Part shown: positions 33,201 through 42,295 of the stretch, piece after piece
Numbering within the stretch: the stretch's first letter is position 1
How the letters are laid out: every line of letters begins with the position of its first letter
Origin: Microbacterium trichothecenolyticum
Lineage (GTDB): Bacteria; Actinomycetota; Actinomycetes; Actinomycetales; Microbacteriaceae
Length of the DNA: 64,000 nt
Assembly (NCBI RefSeq): GCF_030818955.1
Contig: NZ_JAUTBF010000001.1
Coordinates: forward strand, 3,224,001-3,288,000
Direction: 5' to 3'
Notes under the pieces: model-generated
Databases searched by the model: none
Seen by the model: only the letters and a program-made list of their open reading frames with translations
Told to the model about the DNA's origin: nothing
Program-made: the position numbers and the translations under genes

Positions 33201-34085
33201 TCACTTGCCGTCGAGCGGCAGCAGGATGCCCTTCACCCTGTCGTCGGTCGCCAGGAACTCCTGGACCGCCGGGTCCTGGAAGGCTGCGACGAGGTCTTTG
33301 ATGTTCTCGGTGTCCTTGTACTTCGATCCGATCGTCAACTGCCCGGCGAAATCGTCGGGCGCCTGCGGGGCGAAGATCTGCTTCTCGATCGGGATGCCGG
33401 CGGCGAGGTAGTACTCCGTGTAGCCGACCGCGGCGTCGAGGTCGGGAAGCGCTCGCGACTGGGCGGCGAAGTCGAGCAGGGTGAACTTCAGGTTCTTCGG
33501 GTTCGAGGCGATGTCGTCTTGGGTCGCCGTACCGGGCTGGGTGCCCTCCTTCAGCGTGATCAGACCGGCGCTCTGCAGGAGCCACAGGCCCTGCGCCTCG
33601 TTCGCCGGGTCGGAGTAGAGCGAGATCGTCCCGCCGTCGGGGATTTGACTGACGTCGCTGTACTTGTCGCTCCAGAGCCCGAAGCCCCAGCGGAAGACCG
33701 GGGTCGCGGCTTCCTCCGCGAAGTCGGGATTGGCCTCGAGCACCTGGCCGAGCCAGAGCTTGTGCTGGTAGACGGTCGCGGCGACCTCGCCCTCACTGAC
33801 GGCACGGTTGATGGTGTTGCTGTCGGAGAGGCCCTTGAAAGCGACGGTGATGCCGTACTTCGGTGCCACGTTGTCCGCGACGAACTGCACGAGTGCCTGC
33901 TCGCTCGCGTTCCCCTCGGCGGTCGCGACATACAGCGTCGCCCCCTTCTGCTCGTTGGCCGAGACGGAAGGGGTGAGAAGGGGAACCGCGACGAGGGCCG
34001 CGACACCCAGCGCCGCGGCGCCCGCGCCTGCGATCCAGGGCCAGCGGCGCTTCTTCTTCAGTTCGAATCCGAGTTCGTCAGACAT
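33201..34085 (-). CDS. metQ: MetQ-type (NlpA) ABC substrate-binding protein without a lipobox
   Basis: 294 residues from the ATG at 34085 (AAAGG upstream). After a basic KKKRRWPW stretch a single hydrophobic segment (about residues 19-40) ends in VSANEQKG; there is no lipobox cysteine, so the protein is either secreted or held by an uncleaved anchor, unlike the usual MetQ lipoprotein. The NlpA fold is recognisable from VAFKGLSDSNTINRAVSEGEV, AATVYQHKLWL and IYSD-like GGTISLYSDPANEAQGLWLL (in part). Predicted to bind methionine or another sulfur compound for the MetNI pair upstream in this operon. Confidence 0.85.
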   Translation of the reverse strand: MSDELGFELKKKRRWPWIAGAGAAALGVAALVAVPLLTPSVSANEQKGATLYVATAEGNASEQALVQFVADNVAPKYGITVAFKGLSDSNTINRAVSEGEVAATVYQHKLWLGQVLEANPDFAEEAATPVFRWGFGLWSDKYSDVSQIPDGGTISLYSDPANEAQGLWLLQSAGLITLKEGTQPGTATQDDIASNPKNLKFTLLDFAAQSRALPDLDAAVGYTEYYLAAGIPIEKQIFAPQAPDDFAGQLTIGSKYKDTENIKDLVAAFQDPAVQEFLATDDRVKGILLPLDGK

Positions 34086-34197
34086 GACAGGACCTTTCGG
34101 GGTTGTTGCGCCGGGGCGCGAGGGTGTTCGCGCCGCCTGATCGGAGGCGCGATGATGATCGCCGTCGCGCAAGGCGCGATGGCGGGGTCGAGCGGAG

Positions 34198-34920
34198 TCA
34201 TCCCGCGGTGACGGGCACGCGCAGCGTGCGGCGACCGGTAGCGCCGGGAGTGGTCGCTCGCGCCAGGGCGTCGCCGCCGAGCTGCACGAGGGCGACCGTG
34301 GCCACCAGGATGACGATCGTCACGAGCATCACCGTGTTGTCGAAGCGCTGATACCCGTAGGTCACCGCCACGTAGCCGATCCCGCCCGCGCCGATGGTGC
34401 CGGCGATCGCGGAGTACTCGATCATCGCGATGGTGTTGATGGTGAGGCCGCCGATGATCTGTGGCACCGCCTCTCCGAGCTGCGCTGTCCGGATCACCTG
34501 CAGACGCGATGCCCCGGACGCTCGTGCGACCCGGGTCAGCGATGGGGGCACGCTTCGTAGCGAGTTCTCGACGATGCGGGTGAAGAACGCGATACCGGCG
34601 ATCGACATGGGCACGACGGCGGCGGCGATGCCGATGTTCGTCCCGGTCAGGAGCCGGGTGAACGGCATGATCGACGCCATCAGGATGAGGAACGGCAGCG
34701 AGCGTCCGACGCTGATGATCCAGCTGAGTGTCTGGTGCGCCGTCGGGTTCTCGAACAGCCCGCCGGGTGCCAGGTTGTGCACCGCGGCACCGAGCGGGAC
34801 GCCGACGATCACCACGATCGCCATCACGATGCCCACCATGATGAGCGTCTCGCCGAGCGCGGGCAGGACGAGGGCCGGGATGTCGGCGAGCGGCACGTTG
34901 GTGGCCAGGCGCAGGCTCAC
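34198..34920 (-). CDS. metI: MetI-type ABC permease
   Basis: 240 residues; the GTG at 34920 overlaps the metN stop as GTGA. Five or six membrane helices; [20 protein letters not shown] and the EAA loop [29 protein letters not shown] (in part) are typical of D-methionine/NlpA-family permeases. It would form the channel with metN and metQ. Since metN upstream is frameshifted, translation of metI by coupling may be reduced if the frameshift is real. Confidence 0.9.
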   Translation of the reverse strand: MSLRLATNVPLADIPALVLPALGETLIMVGIVMAIVVIVGVPLGAAVHNLAPGGLFENPTAHQTLSWIISVGRSLPFLILMASIMPFTRLLTGTNIGIAAAVVPMSIAGIAFFTRIVENSLRSVPPSLTRVARASGASRLQVIRTAQLGEAVPQIIGGLTINTIAMIEYSAIAGTIGAGGIGYVAVTYGYQRFDNTVMLVTIVILVATVALVQLGGDALARATTPGATGRRTLRVPVTAG

Positions 34921-35925
34921 GCGGCGACCTCCTCGACGGCGGCGACGGGCGAGACCGGCCGGACCCAGAGACCGAGGCCGGCGGCGGCGTCGCGCAGTCG
35001 CGACTCGTCCACGGCCCCGAGGCCGACAGTGGCGTGACCGACGGCCTGCCCGTCGATCGTCTCGATCGCCGCACCGAGCAGGGAGACGGGGCCGACGAGC
35101 TCTGCCAGGCGCGTCACCCAATCGGCGGGCACGTCGCTCGACGCGTACCTGACGATCCACTCGCGCAGGCCGGGCTCCGCCGCGGCGGAGGGGCGCACGG
35201 GGTTGAGGGCCAGGCCGAGCGCCGACGAGGGATCGCGAAGCAGATCCACCAGACGGCCCGATTCGACGATGTGACCGTGATCGATTCGTGCGACGGAGTC
35301 GGCCACCTGCCGCACGGTCTCCATCTCGTGGGTGATGAACAGGATCGACAGGCCCAGGTCGTCGCGCAGTTCTTTCAGCAGTGTCATGATCGCCGTCGTC
35401 GAAGCGGGGTCGAGTCCGGATGTCGCCTCGTCGGACAGGAGACACGCTCGGGCGCAGCGCGAGCGCGCGGGCTATGCCGATGCGCTGGCGCTGACCTCCC
35501 GAGAGTTGATGCGGGTAATGGCCGGCGCGTTCGGCCAGGCCCACCCGGTCGAGCAGCTCCGCGACGCGCCTGCGGACCTCGACCTTCGTCACGCCGAGGT
35601 ACTCGAGGGGGAGCGCCACGTTCTGGGCGGCCGTGCGGCGGCTGAACAGCCCGTCCGACTGGAAGACCGTGCCGATGCGACGTCGCGCGGCTCGTAGCTC
35701 GACCTCCGAGAGCTGCGAGAGGGTGTCGCCGTTGACGATCACCGATCCCGACGTCGGGCGCTCCAGCAGGTTGACGCAGGCGGCGAGCGTGCTCTTGCCC
35801 GCACCGCTGGGGCCGACGACCGCGAAGATCTCGCCCGCGGCGATGCTGAAGTCGAGTCGATCGAGCACGGTCACCGCGCCCTCCCCGTGCCCGTACACCT
35901 TGGTGAGCTGTTCGAGGCGGATCAT
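34917..35925 (-). pseudogene. metN: MetN-type ABC ATPase, frameshifted by one base
   Basis: The start at 35925 overlaps the preceding stop as ATGA. The frame reads the ATPase N-terminus with Walker [11 protein letters not shown] and signature [19 protein letters not shown], then breaks: removing one base near 35442 continues it as [20 protein letters not shown], which includes Walker B, followed by [20 protein letters not shown] and a C-terminal NIL-like domain. Without correction the product loses Walker B and switch His, so it would be inactive. The gene is otherwise intact with no further damage, which fits either a sequencing error or a very recent mutation. Confidence 0.85.
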
Positions 35926-37307
35926 GACGTGACCCCCGCCGTGGCGTAGCGGAACCCTGCCCCGGGGTGCTCCTGCGGCAGCCGGTCGCCGCGCGCGTGC
36001 AGCTTGTGGCGGAGACTCCCCGCGACGTAGCCCTCCGGGTACGCGCCTCGGCGCCGTAGCTCCGGCACGATGAACTCCACGACGTCTTCGAACGTCCCCG
36101 GCGTGATCGCGTAGGCGAGGTTGAAGCCGTCGACGTCGGTGTCTTCGACCCACTCCTGCAGGTGGTCGGCCACCTCCGAGGGTGAGCCGACGACGAATGG
36201 GCCGAGGCCGCCGATGACGCCGAGTCGTGCGATGTCGCGCACCTTCCATTCGGATCCGTCTTCGTTCGCGGCCTGGAAGTTCGCCACGGCCGACTGGATC
36301 GCGTTGCTCTTGACGTTGCCGATCGGCTCGTCGAGGTCGTACTGCGACAGGTCGATGCCCATCCAGCCCGACATGAAGACGAGCGCGCCCTCCTCGCTCG
36401 TGTACGAGAGGAAGTCGCGGTGCTTGGCGTGAGCCGCCTCGCTGGTCTCGGCGGTGATGATCGTCAGCAGGGTGTAGATCTTCGCGGAGTATCGGTCGCG
36501 ACCGGCTTCCTCCAGAGCATCGCGAATGCGCGAGACCGTCGCCTTCAGCCCGGCCTTGGTCGAGGAGGCGACGAAGATCGCCTCGGCGTTGCCGGCCGCG
36601 AAGCGGATCCCGCGGGGCGAGGCGCCCGCCTGGTAGATGACCGGTGTGCGTTGCACCGACGGTTCCGAGAGATGGATGCCGGGGACGGTGAAGTTCTTGC
36701 CGCGGTGCCCGATCTCGTGCACCTTCGCGGGATCGGTGAAGACGCCCGTCTCGCGGTCACGGACGACCGCGTCGTCTTCCCACGATCCCTCCCAGAGCTT
36801 GTAGAGCACCTCGAGGTACTCGTCCGCGACGTCGTAGCGGTCATCGTGCTCGAGCTGGTCCTCGTGGCCCATGTTGCGGGCGGCGCTCGGGAGGTAGCCG
36901 GTGACGACGTTCCACCCGATGCGGCCTCGCGTCAGATGATCGAGCGTCGACATCCGGCGTGCGAAGGGGTATGGATGCTCGTACGCGGTGCCGGCGGTGA
37001 TCCCGAAGCCGAGATGCTCGGTTGCGGCCGCCATCGCCGAGACGAGAAGGATCGGGTCGTTGACGGGGACCTGTGCGCCGTTGCGGATGGCGGCCTCGTT
37101 GGAACCGCCGTACACGTCGTACGTGCCCAACACGTCGGCGATGAAGATGCCGTCGAAGGTGCCGCGTTCGAGCAGTTTCGCGAGGTCGGTCCAGTACGAG
37201 AGGTCTTTGTAGCGCCAGGACTGGTCGTCAGGGTGCCGCCACATTCCCGAAGACTGGTGGGCGACGCAATTCATGTCGAAGGCGTTGAAGCGGATCTGAC
37301 GGACCAT
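35922..37307 (-). CDS. NtaA/SnaA/DszA-type flavin-dependent monooxygenase
   Basis: 461 residues from the ATG at 37307, preceded by CACAAT 6 bases upstream (leaderless). Bacterial luciferase-like (LLM) fold of the NtaA branch: [20 protein letters not shown] opening, [17 protein letters not shown], the hallmark [17 protein letters not shown], and [20 protein letters not shown] near the end. Uses reduced FMN from a separate reductase to oxidise C-S or C-N compounds (dibenzothiophene sulfone, nitrilotriacetate, dimethyl sulfide). Operon with metNIQ and proximity to a sulfurtransferase suggest use of an organic sulfur compound. Confidence 0.9.
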   Translation of the reverse strand: MVRQIRFNAFDMNCVAHQSSGMWRHPDDQSWRYKDLSYWTDLAKLLERGTFDGIFIADVLGTYDVYGGSNEAAIRNGAQVPVNDPILLVSAMAAATEHLGFGITAGTAYEHPYPFARRMSTLDHLTRGRIGWNVVTGYLPSAARNMGHEDQLEHDDRYDVADEYLEVLYKLWEGSWEDDAVVRDRETGVFTDPAKVHEIGHRGKNFTVPGIHLSEPSVQRTPVIYQAGASPRGIRFAAGNAEAIFVASSTKAGLKATVSRIRDALEEAGRDRYSAKIYTLLTIITAETSEAAHAKHRDFLSYTSEEGALVFMSGWMGIDLSQYDLDEPIGNVKSNAIQSAVANFQAANEDGSEWKVRDIARLGVIGGLGPFVVGSPSEVADHLQEWVEDTDVDGFNLAYAITPGTFEDVVEFIVPELRRRGAYPEGYVAGSLRHKLHARGDRLPQEHPGAGFRYATAGVTS

Positions 37308-37443
37308 GCGTCGATTGTGGTGGTCTCGCGGCTCGACACGTTGCTGTCGTGACGCGTGACGTAACACTTGCTGGCCTCGATCCAAAAATGTCCCGGAAGT
37401 CGGCCGAAACGGGACCGCAAGGCGGGAGTGCCGCCGACGACGG

Positions 37444-38304
37444 CTACCGCGGCTGAGGACCGCTCGCCACCGGTAGCTCGGGATGGTTCGACCACTGACT
37501 CCACGACCCGGGAAACACGCGCGCCTCGAACCCGGCGAGCGTCAACGCCACCGCCTGATGCGCCGCGGTCACCCCTGATCCGCAGTACACGCCCACCGAT
37601 ACGCCGTCTTCGGCGCCGAGCATGCGGAAGCGCGAGCGCAGTTCGTCGGGCGAGCGGAACCGTCCGTCATCCCCGACGTTCTCGGTCGTCGGTGCGCTCA
37701 CCGCGCCGGGGACGTGGCCGGCGCGCGGGTCGATGGGCTCGACCTCGCCCCGGTACCGTTCTGCCGCCCGCGCATCCAGCAGCAGCGCCGCGTCGGCGAA
37801 GGGGCCCACCTCGTCGAGTGCGAGCGTCGGCAGCGCGCCGTACGACAGGTCGATGCTGCCCGGCGCCGGGGGAGTGGCATCCCCCGTCTCGAGGGCGAAC
37901 CCGGCCTCGATCCACGCGCGCAGCGCTCCATCGAGCAGGCGCACATCGGCGACGCCCGCGAACCGCAGCAGCCACCATGCGCGAGCGCTCGACATGTTCT
38001 TCAGGTCGTCGTAGACCACGACCGTGTCGCCCGCGTCGATGCCCCAGCGTCGCGCGGCGGCCTGCAGAGTCTCGACCGGGGGGAGCGGATGCCGGCCATC
38101 GGCGGGATCGCCGTGCGCGGCGAGGTCGTGGTCGAGGTCGACGTACTGCGCTCCCGGGATGTGCCCGGCGAGATACTCGGACCGCCCGTCGGGACGGTCG
38201 AGCCGCCAGCGCACGTCGAGCACGCGCACACGGCCCCCGTCGGAGAAGGCGCCGGCGTCGAGGGCGGCGTGCAACTCGGCGGCAGTGGTGAGGATCGAGG
38301 TCAT
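37444..38304 (-). CDS. 3-Mercaptopyruvate/thiosulfate sulfurtransferase (tandem rhodanese)
   Basis: 286 residues from the ATG at 38304, with CAGACT 6 bases upstream. Two rhodanese domains: an inactive N-terminal one (about 5-140, with VRVLDVRWRL and DTVVVYDDLKN) and an active C-terminal one (about 155-285) with the catalytic loop VYCGSGVTA; CGSGVTA is the signature of mercaptopyruvate-type enzymes. It transfers sulfane sulfur to thiols or cyanide. Located next to the methionine-type importer and NtaA-type monooxygenase, consistent with a sulfur-metabolism neighbourhood, though on its own promoter. Confidence 0.92.
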   Translation of the reverse strand: MTSILTTAAELHAALDAGAFSDGGRVRVLDVRWRLDRPDGRSEYLAGHIPGAQYVDLDHDLAAHGDPADGRHPLPPVETLQAAARRWGIDAGDTVVVYDDLKNMSSARAWWLLRFAGVADVRLLDGALRAWIEAGFALETGDATPPAPGSIDLSYGALPTLALDEVGPFADAALLLDARAAERYRGEVEPIDPRAGHVPGAVSAPTTENVGDDGRFRSPDELRSRFRMLGAEDGVSVGVYCGSGVTAAHQAVALTLAGFEARVFPGSWSQWSNHPELPVASGPQPR

Positions 38305-38308
38305 GGTC

Positions 38309-38722
38309 TCAGTCTGGCGCGCCGCCGCATGCGCTGTCACCGCGCGTTCGCCCGTCCGCCACGCGAGCCCGCGCCCGATCGTGACGCGAGGCGATCGGCG
38401 CGGTCTCCGTCACCCGGGGCAGGCCCATCGGCGGGGTCGCCACGGAGATGGTCTCGGCACGCTCGACCACGCGCGTCTCATGCCAGATGCCCACCGCGCC
38501 AGGGGCCTTGCGAGCGCGTTGGTTCAAGCGCGTCCAGGCCGGGCGGTGCTCCTGAGGGGGAGCGGGGCCGCGAACCGCGCCGTCACCCCGGCCGTCTCGA
38601 AGGATGGGCGTGGCCTTGGGTTTCGGCCCGAAGCCGCGTTCCTCGGCGAGTGCGATGAACTGGCGCGGGGTCAGCCCCGTCTTGGTTTCGACGTTGTCGA
38701 GGTACGACTGTCGGAGCGCCGG
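38309..38722 (-). pseudogene. Degraded gene: DUF4287-like start joined to DUF4188-like end
   Basis: One continuous minus-strand frame reads QSYLDNVETKTGLTPRQFIA and LAEERGFGPKPKA (38630-38710), the pattern of DUF4287 proteins, then HRPAWTRLNQRARKAPGAVG and IWHETRVVERA (38430-38560), which looks like the C-terminal end of the DUF4188 monooxygenase-like family. No ATG, GTG or TTG precedes the DUF4287 part; the frame opens after a stop at 38744-38746. The likely story is loss of the start and an internal deletion joining two genes. It ends 5 bases upstream of the sulfurtransferase start. Both family assignments are from memory of their motifs. Confidence 0.5.
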
Positions 38723-38736
38723 GATACGGTCGAGGG

Positions 38737-39694
38737 ATGACCGTCACCCTGCACCGGGCGCCCGTCGCCGAAACCGACTCCCGCACCCTCTACCGCATCC
38801 TCTGGCTGCGGGTCGCGGTCTTCGTGGTCGAGCAGCAGGCCGCTTACCCCGAGATCGACGGGCGAGACATCGAGCCCAGTGCCGAGCTGATGTGGGCGAG
38901 CGAGGGCGACGACGTGCTCGCGACCCTCCGCATCCTGCGCGGGGCCGGGCAACATGCGAATCGGCCGCGTCGCCACCGCTCCCGCGGCGCGCGGCCGCGG
39001 CCTCGCCGCCGACCTGATGCGCGTTGCCGTCGAGGCGTTGGATGCCGAGGCCCCCGGCATCCCGATCCTGCTCGACGCCCAGGCGCACCTGGCGAACTGG
39101 TACGGGCGGTTCGGGTTCGTGGTGTCGGGCGCGCCGTTCGCCGAGGACGGCATCCCGCACGTGCCGATGCGGCGCACGCGCCTCGGCACCGAGCGTCTCG
39201 TGCTGCGCGAGTGGACGCGCGACGACAGCGACCGCGCGTTCCTCTTCGATATGTACCGCCGCTCGGAGGTGCGCCGCTACATCGGCGACGGACGCGTGAT
39301 GACGGACGAGGCCGAGGTCGACGACCTGCTCGATCGTTGGTCGGGCCTGGCCGACGGCATCTTGGGTGTGCGCGCCGTCGAGACGGCCGACGGTGCACGC
39401 CTCGGTTCGGTGCTGCTCAAGCGCATCCCGTGGTCGACGGGCGCGGGTGAGGGTCGCCCCGAAGACGTCGAGATCGGGTGGCACTTCCATCCCGATGCCT
39501 GGGGCTCGGGCTACGCCACCGAGGCCGCGGCGGCCGTGCTCGCGCTCGCCCGGAAGCACGGCATCCATCGCATCGTCGCCGTCACGAACCCGGCGAACAC
39601 CGCGTCCGGCGCGGTCGCCGAGCGGATCGGTCTGCGGTGCGTCGGCGAGACGCGCGACTACTACGACACCACCTGCGTGCTCTACGCGGGGTAG
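38737..39694 (+). pseudogene. Double GNAT acetyltransferase (ElaA-like plus RimJ-like), frameshifted
   Basis: The first frame gives an ElaA-like N-terminus (ILWLRVAVFVVEQQAAYPE, IDGRDIEPSAELMWA) up to LRILRGAG near 38945. The rest of that domain continues one frame over as MRIGRVATAPAARGRGLAAD and ILLDAQAHLANWYGRFGFVV, so one base is extra near 38955-38965. Without a stop, the second frame runs into a complete RimJ/RimL-like GNAT domain (RLGTERLVLREWTRDDSDRA to the end; acetyl-CoA loop GSGYATEAAAA). The RimJ half could still be made from the ATG at 38954 or from internal starts. Substrates are unknown. Confidence 0.75.
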
Positions 39695-39708
39695 CCGCCG
39701 CACGGCGG

Positions 39709-40515
39709 TCAGTGCGGTGCGTGGTACTCGGCGGTGCCGCGCTTCCAGTAGCCCTTCACGACGGTCGCCGCGGGATCGCCCGACCACCGGTCGAGCAACA
39801 GCGCCCGCCCGGCCCGCACGATCGACTGCTCGGCGGCGACGAAGCCGAACACGCACCCGTCGGGTTGTTCCTCCACGTCGAGCGCGTCGAGCCAGTCCGA
39901 GAGCTCGGCTCCGGCGGGGCGATCACCTCGGTGAAGCTGCACCACCTCGACCCCGGCCGGAGCCGCGACGGGCAGGTCGTGCGCGGCATCCGGCACCTCG
40001 ATCGCGATGCGCCCCACGGCATCGTCGTCCATGGCGGCGGCGAAGCGACGGATGGCGGGCGCTGCGGTCTCATCGCCCGCAAGAAGCCAGGCATCGGGGC
40101 GGCCGACCAGTACCATCGAGCCCCGCGGTCCGCCGATGCCGACGGGTGCGCCCAGCGGGGCAAGCTCTGCCCAGCGGCTGCCGATCCCGGCGTTTGCGGG
40201 TGGTGTGGTGTCGTCGAGGTGCCCGCGGTCGTGCAGGGCGACGTCGATGTCGAGCCAGCCCGCCTCGGCGTCCCAGCAGACGGGGGTGTACTCGCGGTTC
40301 GGGGCATCGCGCATGTCGGTGAGTGGCTCCGTCGGGAAGAAGACGCGGATGTGGTCGTCGGCACCGGGGGAGTCGAAGCCGCGCAGCTCGGTGCCCTCGA
40401 AGCGAAGACGGACGTACGACGGGGTGACGAACGTCCGCTTCGCGAGGGTGGCGGAGCGGAAGACCAGCTCGTGGCGGCGGGGTTCGAGGCGGGCGCCGAG
40501 GTCCGAGTGCGACAT
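39709..40515 (-). CDS. Siderophore-interacting protein (NADPH-dependent ferric reductase, SIP family)
   Basis: 268 residues from the ATG at 40515; a GTG at 40521 is also possible but abuts the iron box. FAD-binding part: TPSYVRLRFEGTELRGF and the flavin motif REYTPVCWDAEAGWLDIDVAL with HDRGHLDDTTPPANAGIGSRW after it (in parts). C-terminal SIP domain begins WLLAGDETAAPAIRRF and ends VVKGYWKRGTAEYH, both diagnostic. The enzyme reduces ferric siderophores in the cytoplasm to release iron. A near-consensus DtxR/IdeR box directly upstream predicts induction by iron starvation. Confidence 0.92.
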   Translation of the reverse strand: MSHSDLGARLEPRRHELVFRSATLAKRTFVTPSYVRLRFEGTELRGFDSPGADDHIRVFFPTEPLTDMRDAPNREYTPVCWDAEAGWLDIDVALHDRGHLDDTTPPANAGIGSRWAELAPLGAPVGIGGPRGSMVLVGRPDAWLLAGDETAAPAIRRFAAAMDDDAVGRIAIEVPDAAHDLPVAAPAGVEVVQLHRGDRPAGAELSDWLDALDVEEQPDGCVFGFVAAEQSIVRAGRALLLDRWSGDPAATVVKGYWKRGTAEYHAPH

Positions 40516-40521
40516 CTTCAC

Positions 40522-40540
40522 ATAGCTAAGGCTAACCTAA
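40522..40540 (-). promoter_or_regulatory. DtxR/IdeR iron box
   Basis: Minus-strand TTAGGTTAGCCTTAGCTAT matches the 19-bp consensus TTAGGTTAGSCTAACCTAA at 16 positions. It overlaps the predicted -10 box (AGCTAT) of the siderophore-interacting-protein gene, so binding of the iron-loaded repressor would block transcription. Confidence 0.82.
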
Positions 40541-40568
40541 CTTGTCGCCGTCGGTGGGTTCGGGCGCG

Positions 40569-40790
40569 TCAGAGCTCGATGCCGTTGTCGGGGTCGTTCA
40601 CGCCCACGTTGCGGCCGCGGCTGGATTCGTAGGCGATGAGCCACCCCACCGATACCGCCGCGGCGATGACGACGCCCAGCCACACGTTCTGCCACACCAG
40701 CCCGAACACGATGCCCGCGCCCAGCAGCACGAGCGTGCCGAGGATCCAGTAGGTGCGTCCGCGTGGCCAGCCGGTTCCCGTCTGCGTCAT
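40569..40790 (-). CDS. Small two-helix membrane protein
   Basis: 73 residues; TAGGCT lies 6 bases before the ATG (leaderless). Hydrophobic helices at about 14-32 (YWILGTLVLLGAGIVFGLVW) and 35-53 (LGVVIAAAVSVGWLIAY), a short polar C-tail. No recognised family; common in this lineage as uncharacterised membrane proteins. Single gene between the iron-regulated reductase and a VOC protein. Confidence 0.7.
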   Translation of the reverse strand: MTQTGTGWPRGRTYWILGTLVLLGAGIVFGLVWQNVWLGVVIAAAVSVGWLIAYESSRGRNVGVNDPDNGIEL

Positions 40791-40829
40791 GCGCCCAGCC
40801 TAGGGGTGCCGCCAGGGGGACCGAGGAGT

Positions 40830-41243
40830 TCACTCGCTCTCGGCGATGACGACCATCCACGCGATCCCGAACCGGTCGATCAGCGTGCCGAACCGCCCGC
40901 CCCACGGGGGCGTGTCGAGCGGCACGTCGATCGTGCCGCCCTGCGCGAGTGCGTGGAACCAGCCCTCGAGCTTCGGCTCGTCGTCGCCGGTCAGGGTGAT
41001 CGAGAAACCCGCCGCGGGCGTGTACGGCATCTCCCGAGGGACGTCGGATGCCATGAGCACGAAGCCGTCGTCGGTACGCAGCCGTGCGTGCATGGTCAGG
41101 TGCCCGTCCCCCTCGGGCACCGGCATGCCGAAGTCGTCGAACGTGGCGATGTCGAGCTGCCCGCCCAGCACACTGCGATAGAACTCCATCGCGTCGCGGC
41201 TCTCGGAGCGGAAGTTCAGGTACGTGATGAGCGCGGTCGTCAT
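40830..41243 (-). CDS. VOC-superfamily (PhnB/glyoxalase-like) protein
   Basis: 137 residues. PhnB-like signature: ITYLNFRSESRDAMEFYRSV with Asn replacing the usual metal His, FDDFGMPVPEGDGHLTMHARL in the middle and WGGRFGTLIDRFGIAWMVVI at the end. Paired beta-alpha-beta motifs form a metal or ligand pocket; members range from resistance proteins to unknown enzymes. An upstream extension of the open frame has no coding look. The ATG at 41243 has CACACT 6 bases before it. Function unknown. Confidence 0.85.
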   Translation of the reverse strand: MTTALITYLNFRSESRDAMEFYRSVLGGQLDIATFDDFGMPVPEGDGHLTMHARLRTDDGFVLMASDVPREMPYTPAAGFSITLTGDDEPKLEGWFHALAQGGTIDVPLDTPPWGGRFGTLIDRFGIAWMVVIAESE

Positions 41244-41296
41244 GCAGACAGTGTGGACCGCCCCTCCGACGTTGTCACCCGATGGTGCCGGGTCCG

Positions 41297-42286
41297 TCAG
41301 CGGTCGCGATGATCCTCCGGGTGCAGACGCGGGCCGCGGCGCGGCTCGAGTGCGGATCCGGCGTAGATGAGCCGGATCACGCGCTGACGGTGGCCGGCGA
41401 ACGGTTCGAGCAGCTCGAGCATGCCGTCGTCGTCGGTGCGATGACCGGTCAACGCGAATCCCACCTGATGGGCGAGGTGATAGTCGCCCACGCTCACGGC
41501 ATCCGGATCCCCGAAGGCGCGGATGCGCGTCTCGGCACTGGTCCAGATACCGACCCCGCGCAAGCCGATGAATACGCGGTCGCGGGCCTCGCCGTCGGTC
41601 GCCGCACTCGCCGCTCTCACGATGCTCGCACCGCGCCGCGCCGTGTCGACGATGGTGCGCGACTGCGGCGGTTCGAGGCCCGCCCGATGCCACGCCCACG
41701 ACGGCACATGACGCCAGCCGTCGATGTCAGGCGGGGCGAACATCGGCCGCGGTGTGGGACCCGGCGCACGCTCGCCGTACCAGGTGACAATGCTGCGCCA
41801 GGCCGAGAACGCCTGCATGCTCGTGACCTTCTGCTCCATGATCGCGCTGACCAGCGCGTCGAAGACGAGGTCGGTGCGCCCGATACGCAGATCGGGATGA
41901 CGGCGGTGCCATTCCGCGACGGAGGGATGCCGTGAGGCGTCGAAGCCGTCGGGATCGTCGAGTTTTCCGCACAGCGCCGGCACCTGGTCGAGCGCCCACG
42001 CGGCACCGGGCCCCCATGCCGCCGCCCGGACGGCGCCGCCCACGCTCTGGCGGAGCGCCAGGGTGGCGACACCGAGAGGCGTGCGGCTCGTGCGCCACAC
42101 CACGCCGCCCTCGCCGAGAGGCGTGGTAGCGAAGAACGTGGGGTCATTGCGACCGTGACGTTGCGCTGCGACCGCACGGCCGATGTCGACGGGGCCCGCC
42201 GGCCGGTACTCGCTCTCGAGGGGGCTCTCGGTGACCGTCGGTAGCTCGCGCGACGACTGACGCGCACGTACCCCGGTCGACCTCAT
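41297..42286 (-). CDS. DNA-3-methyladenine glycosylase (AlkA-like, HhH-GPD)
   Basis: 329 residues; TAGGGT precedes the ATG by 6 bases. Helix-hairpin-helix-GPD domain: LVFDALVSAIMEQKVTSMQA (the EQKV entry helix), hairpin FIGLRGVGIWTSAETRIRAF and the catalytic aspartate in VSVGDYHLAH. The N-terminal part is longer than in minimal enzymes and lacks the iron-sulfur cysteines of MutY/Nth. Base-excision repair enzyme that removes alkylated purines; cytoplasmic. It is followed closely by the winged-helix regulator gene on the same strand, with no obvious link. Confidence 0.88.
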   Translation of the reverse strand: MRSTGVRARQSSRELPTVTESPLESEYRPAGPVDIGRAVAAQRHGRNDPTFFATTPLGEGGVVWRTSRTPLGVATLALRQSVGGAVRAAAWGPGAAWALDQVPALCGKLDDPDGFDASRHPSVAEWHRRHPDLRIGRTDLVFDALVSAIMEQKVTSMQAFSAWRSIVTWYGERAPGPTPRPMFAPPDIDGWRHVPSWAWHRAGLEPPQSRTIVDTARRGASIVRAASAATDGEARDRVFIGLRGVGIWTSAETRIRAFGDPDAVSVGDYHLAHQVGFALTGHRTDDDGMLELLEPFAGHRQRVIRLIYAGSALEPRRGPRLHPEDHRDR

Positions 42287-42295
42287 GCCGACACC

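Noticed and set aside
34198..36249. Single 683-residue frame covering metN start, a gibberish middle and metI
   Set aside because: It is an accident of the metN frameshift: the middle is out-of-frame metN and the end is the separate metI gene with its own GTG start.
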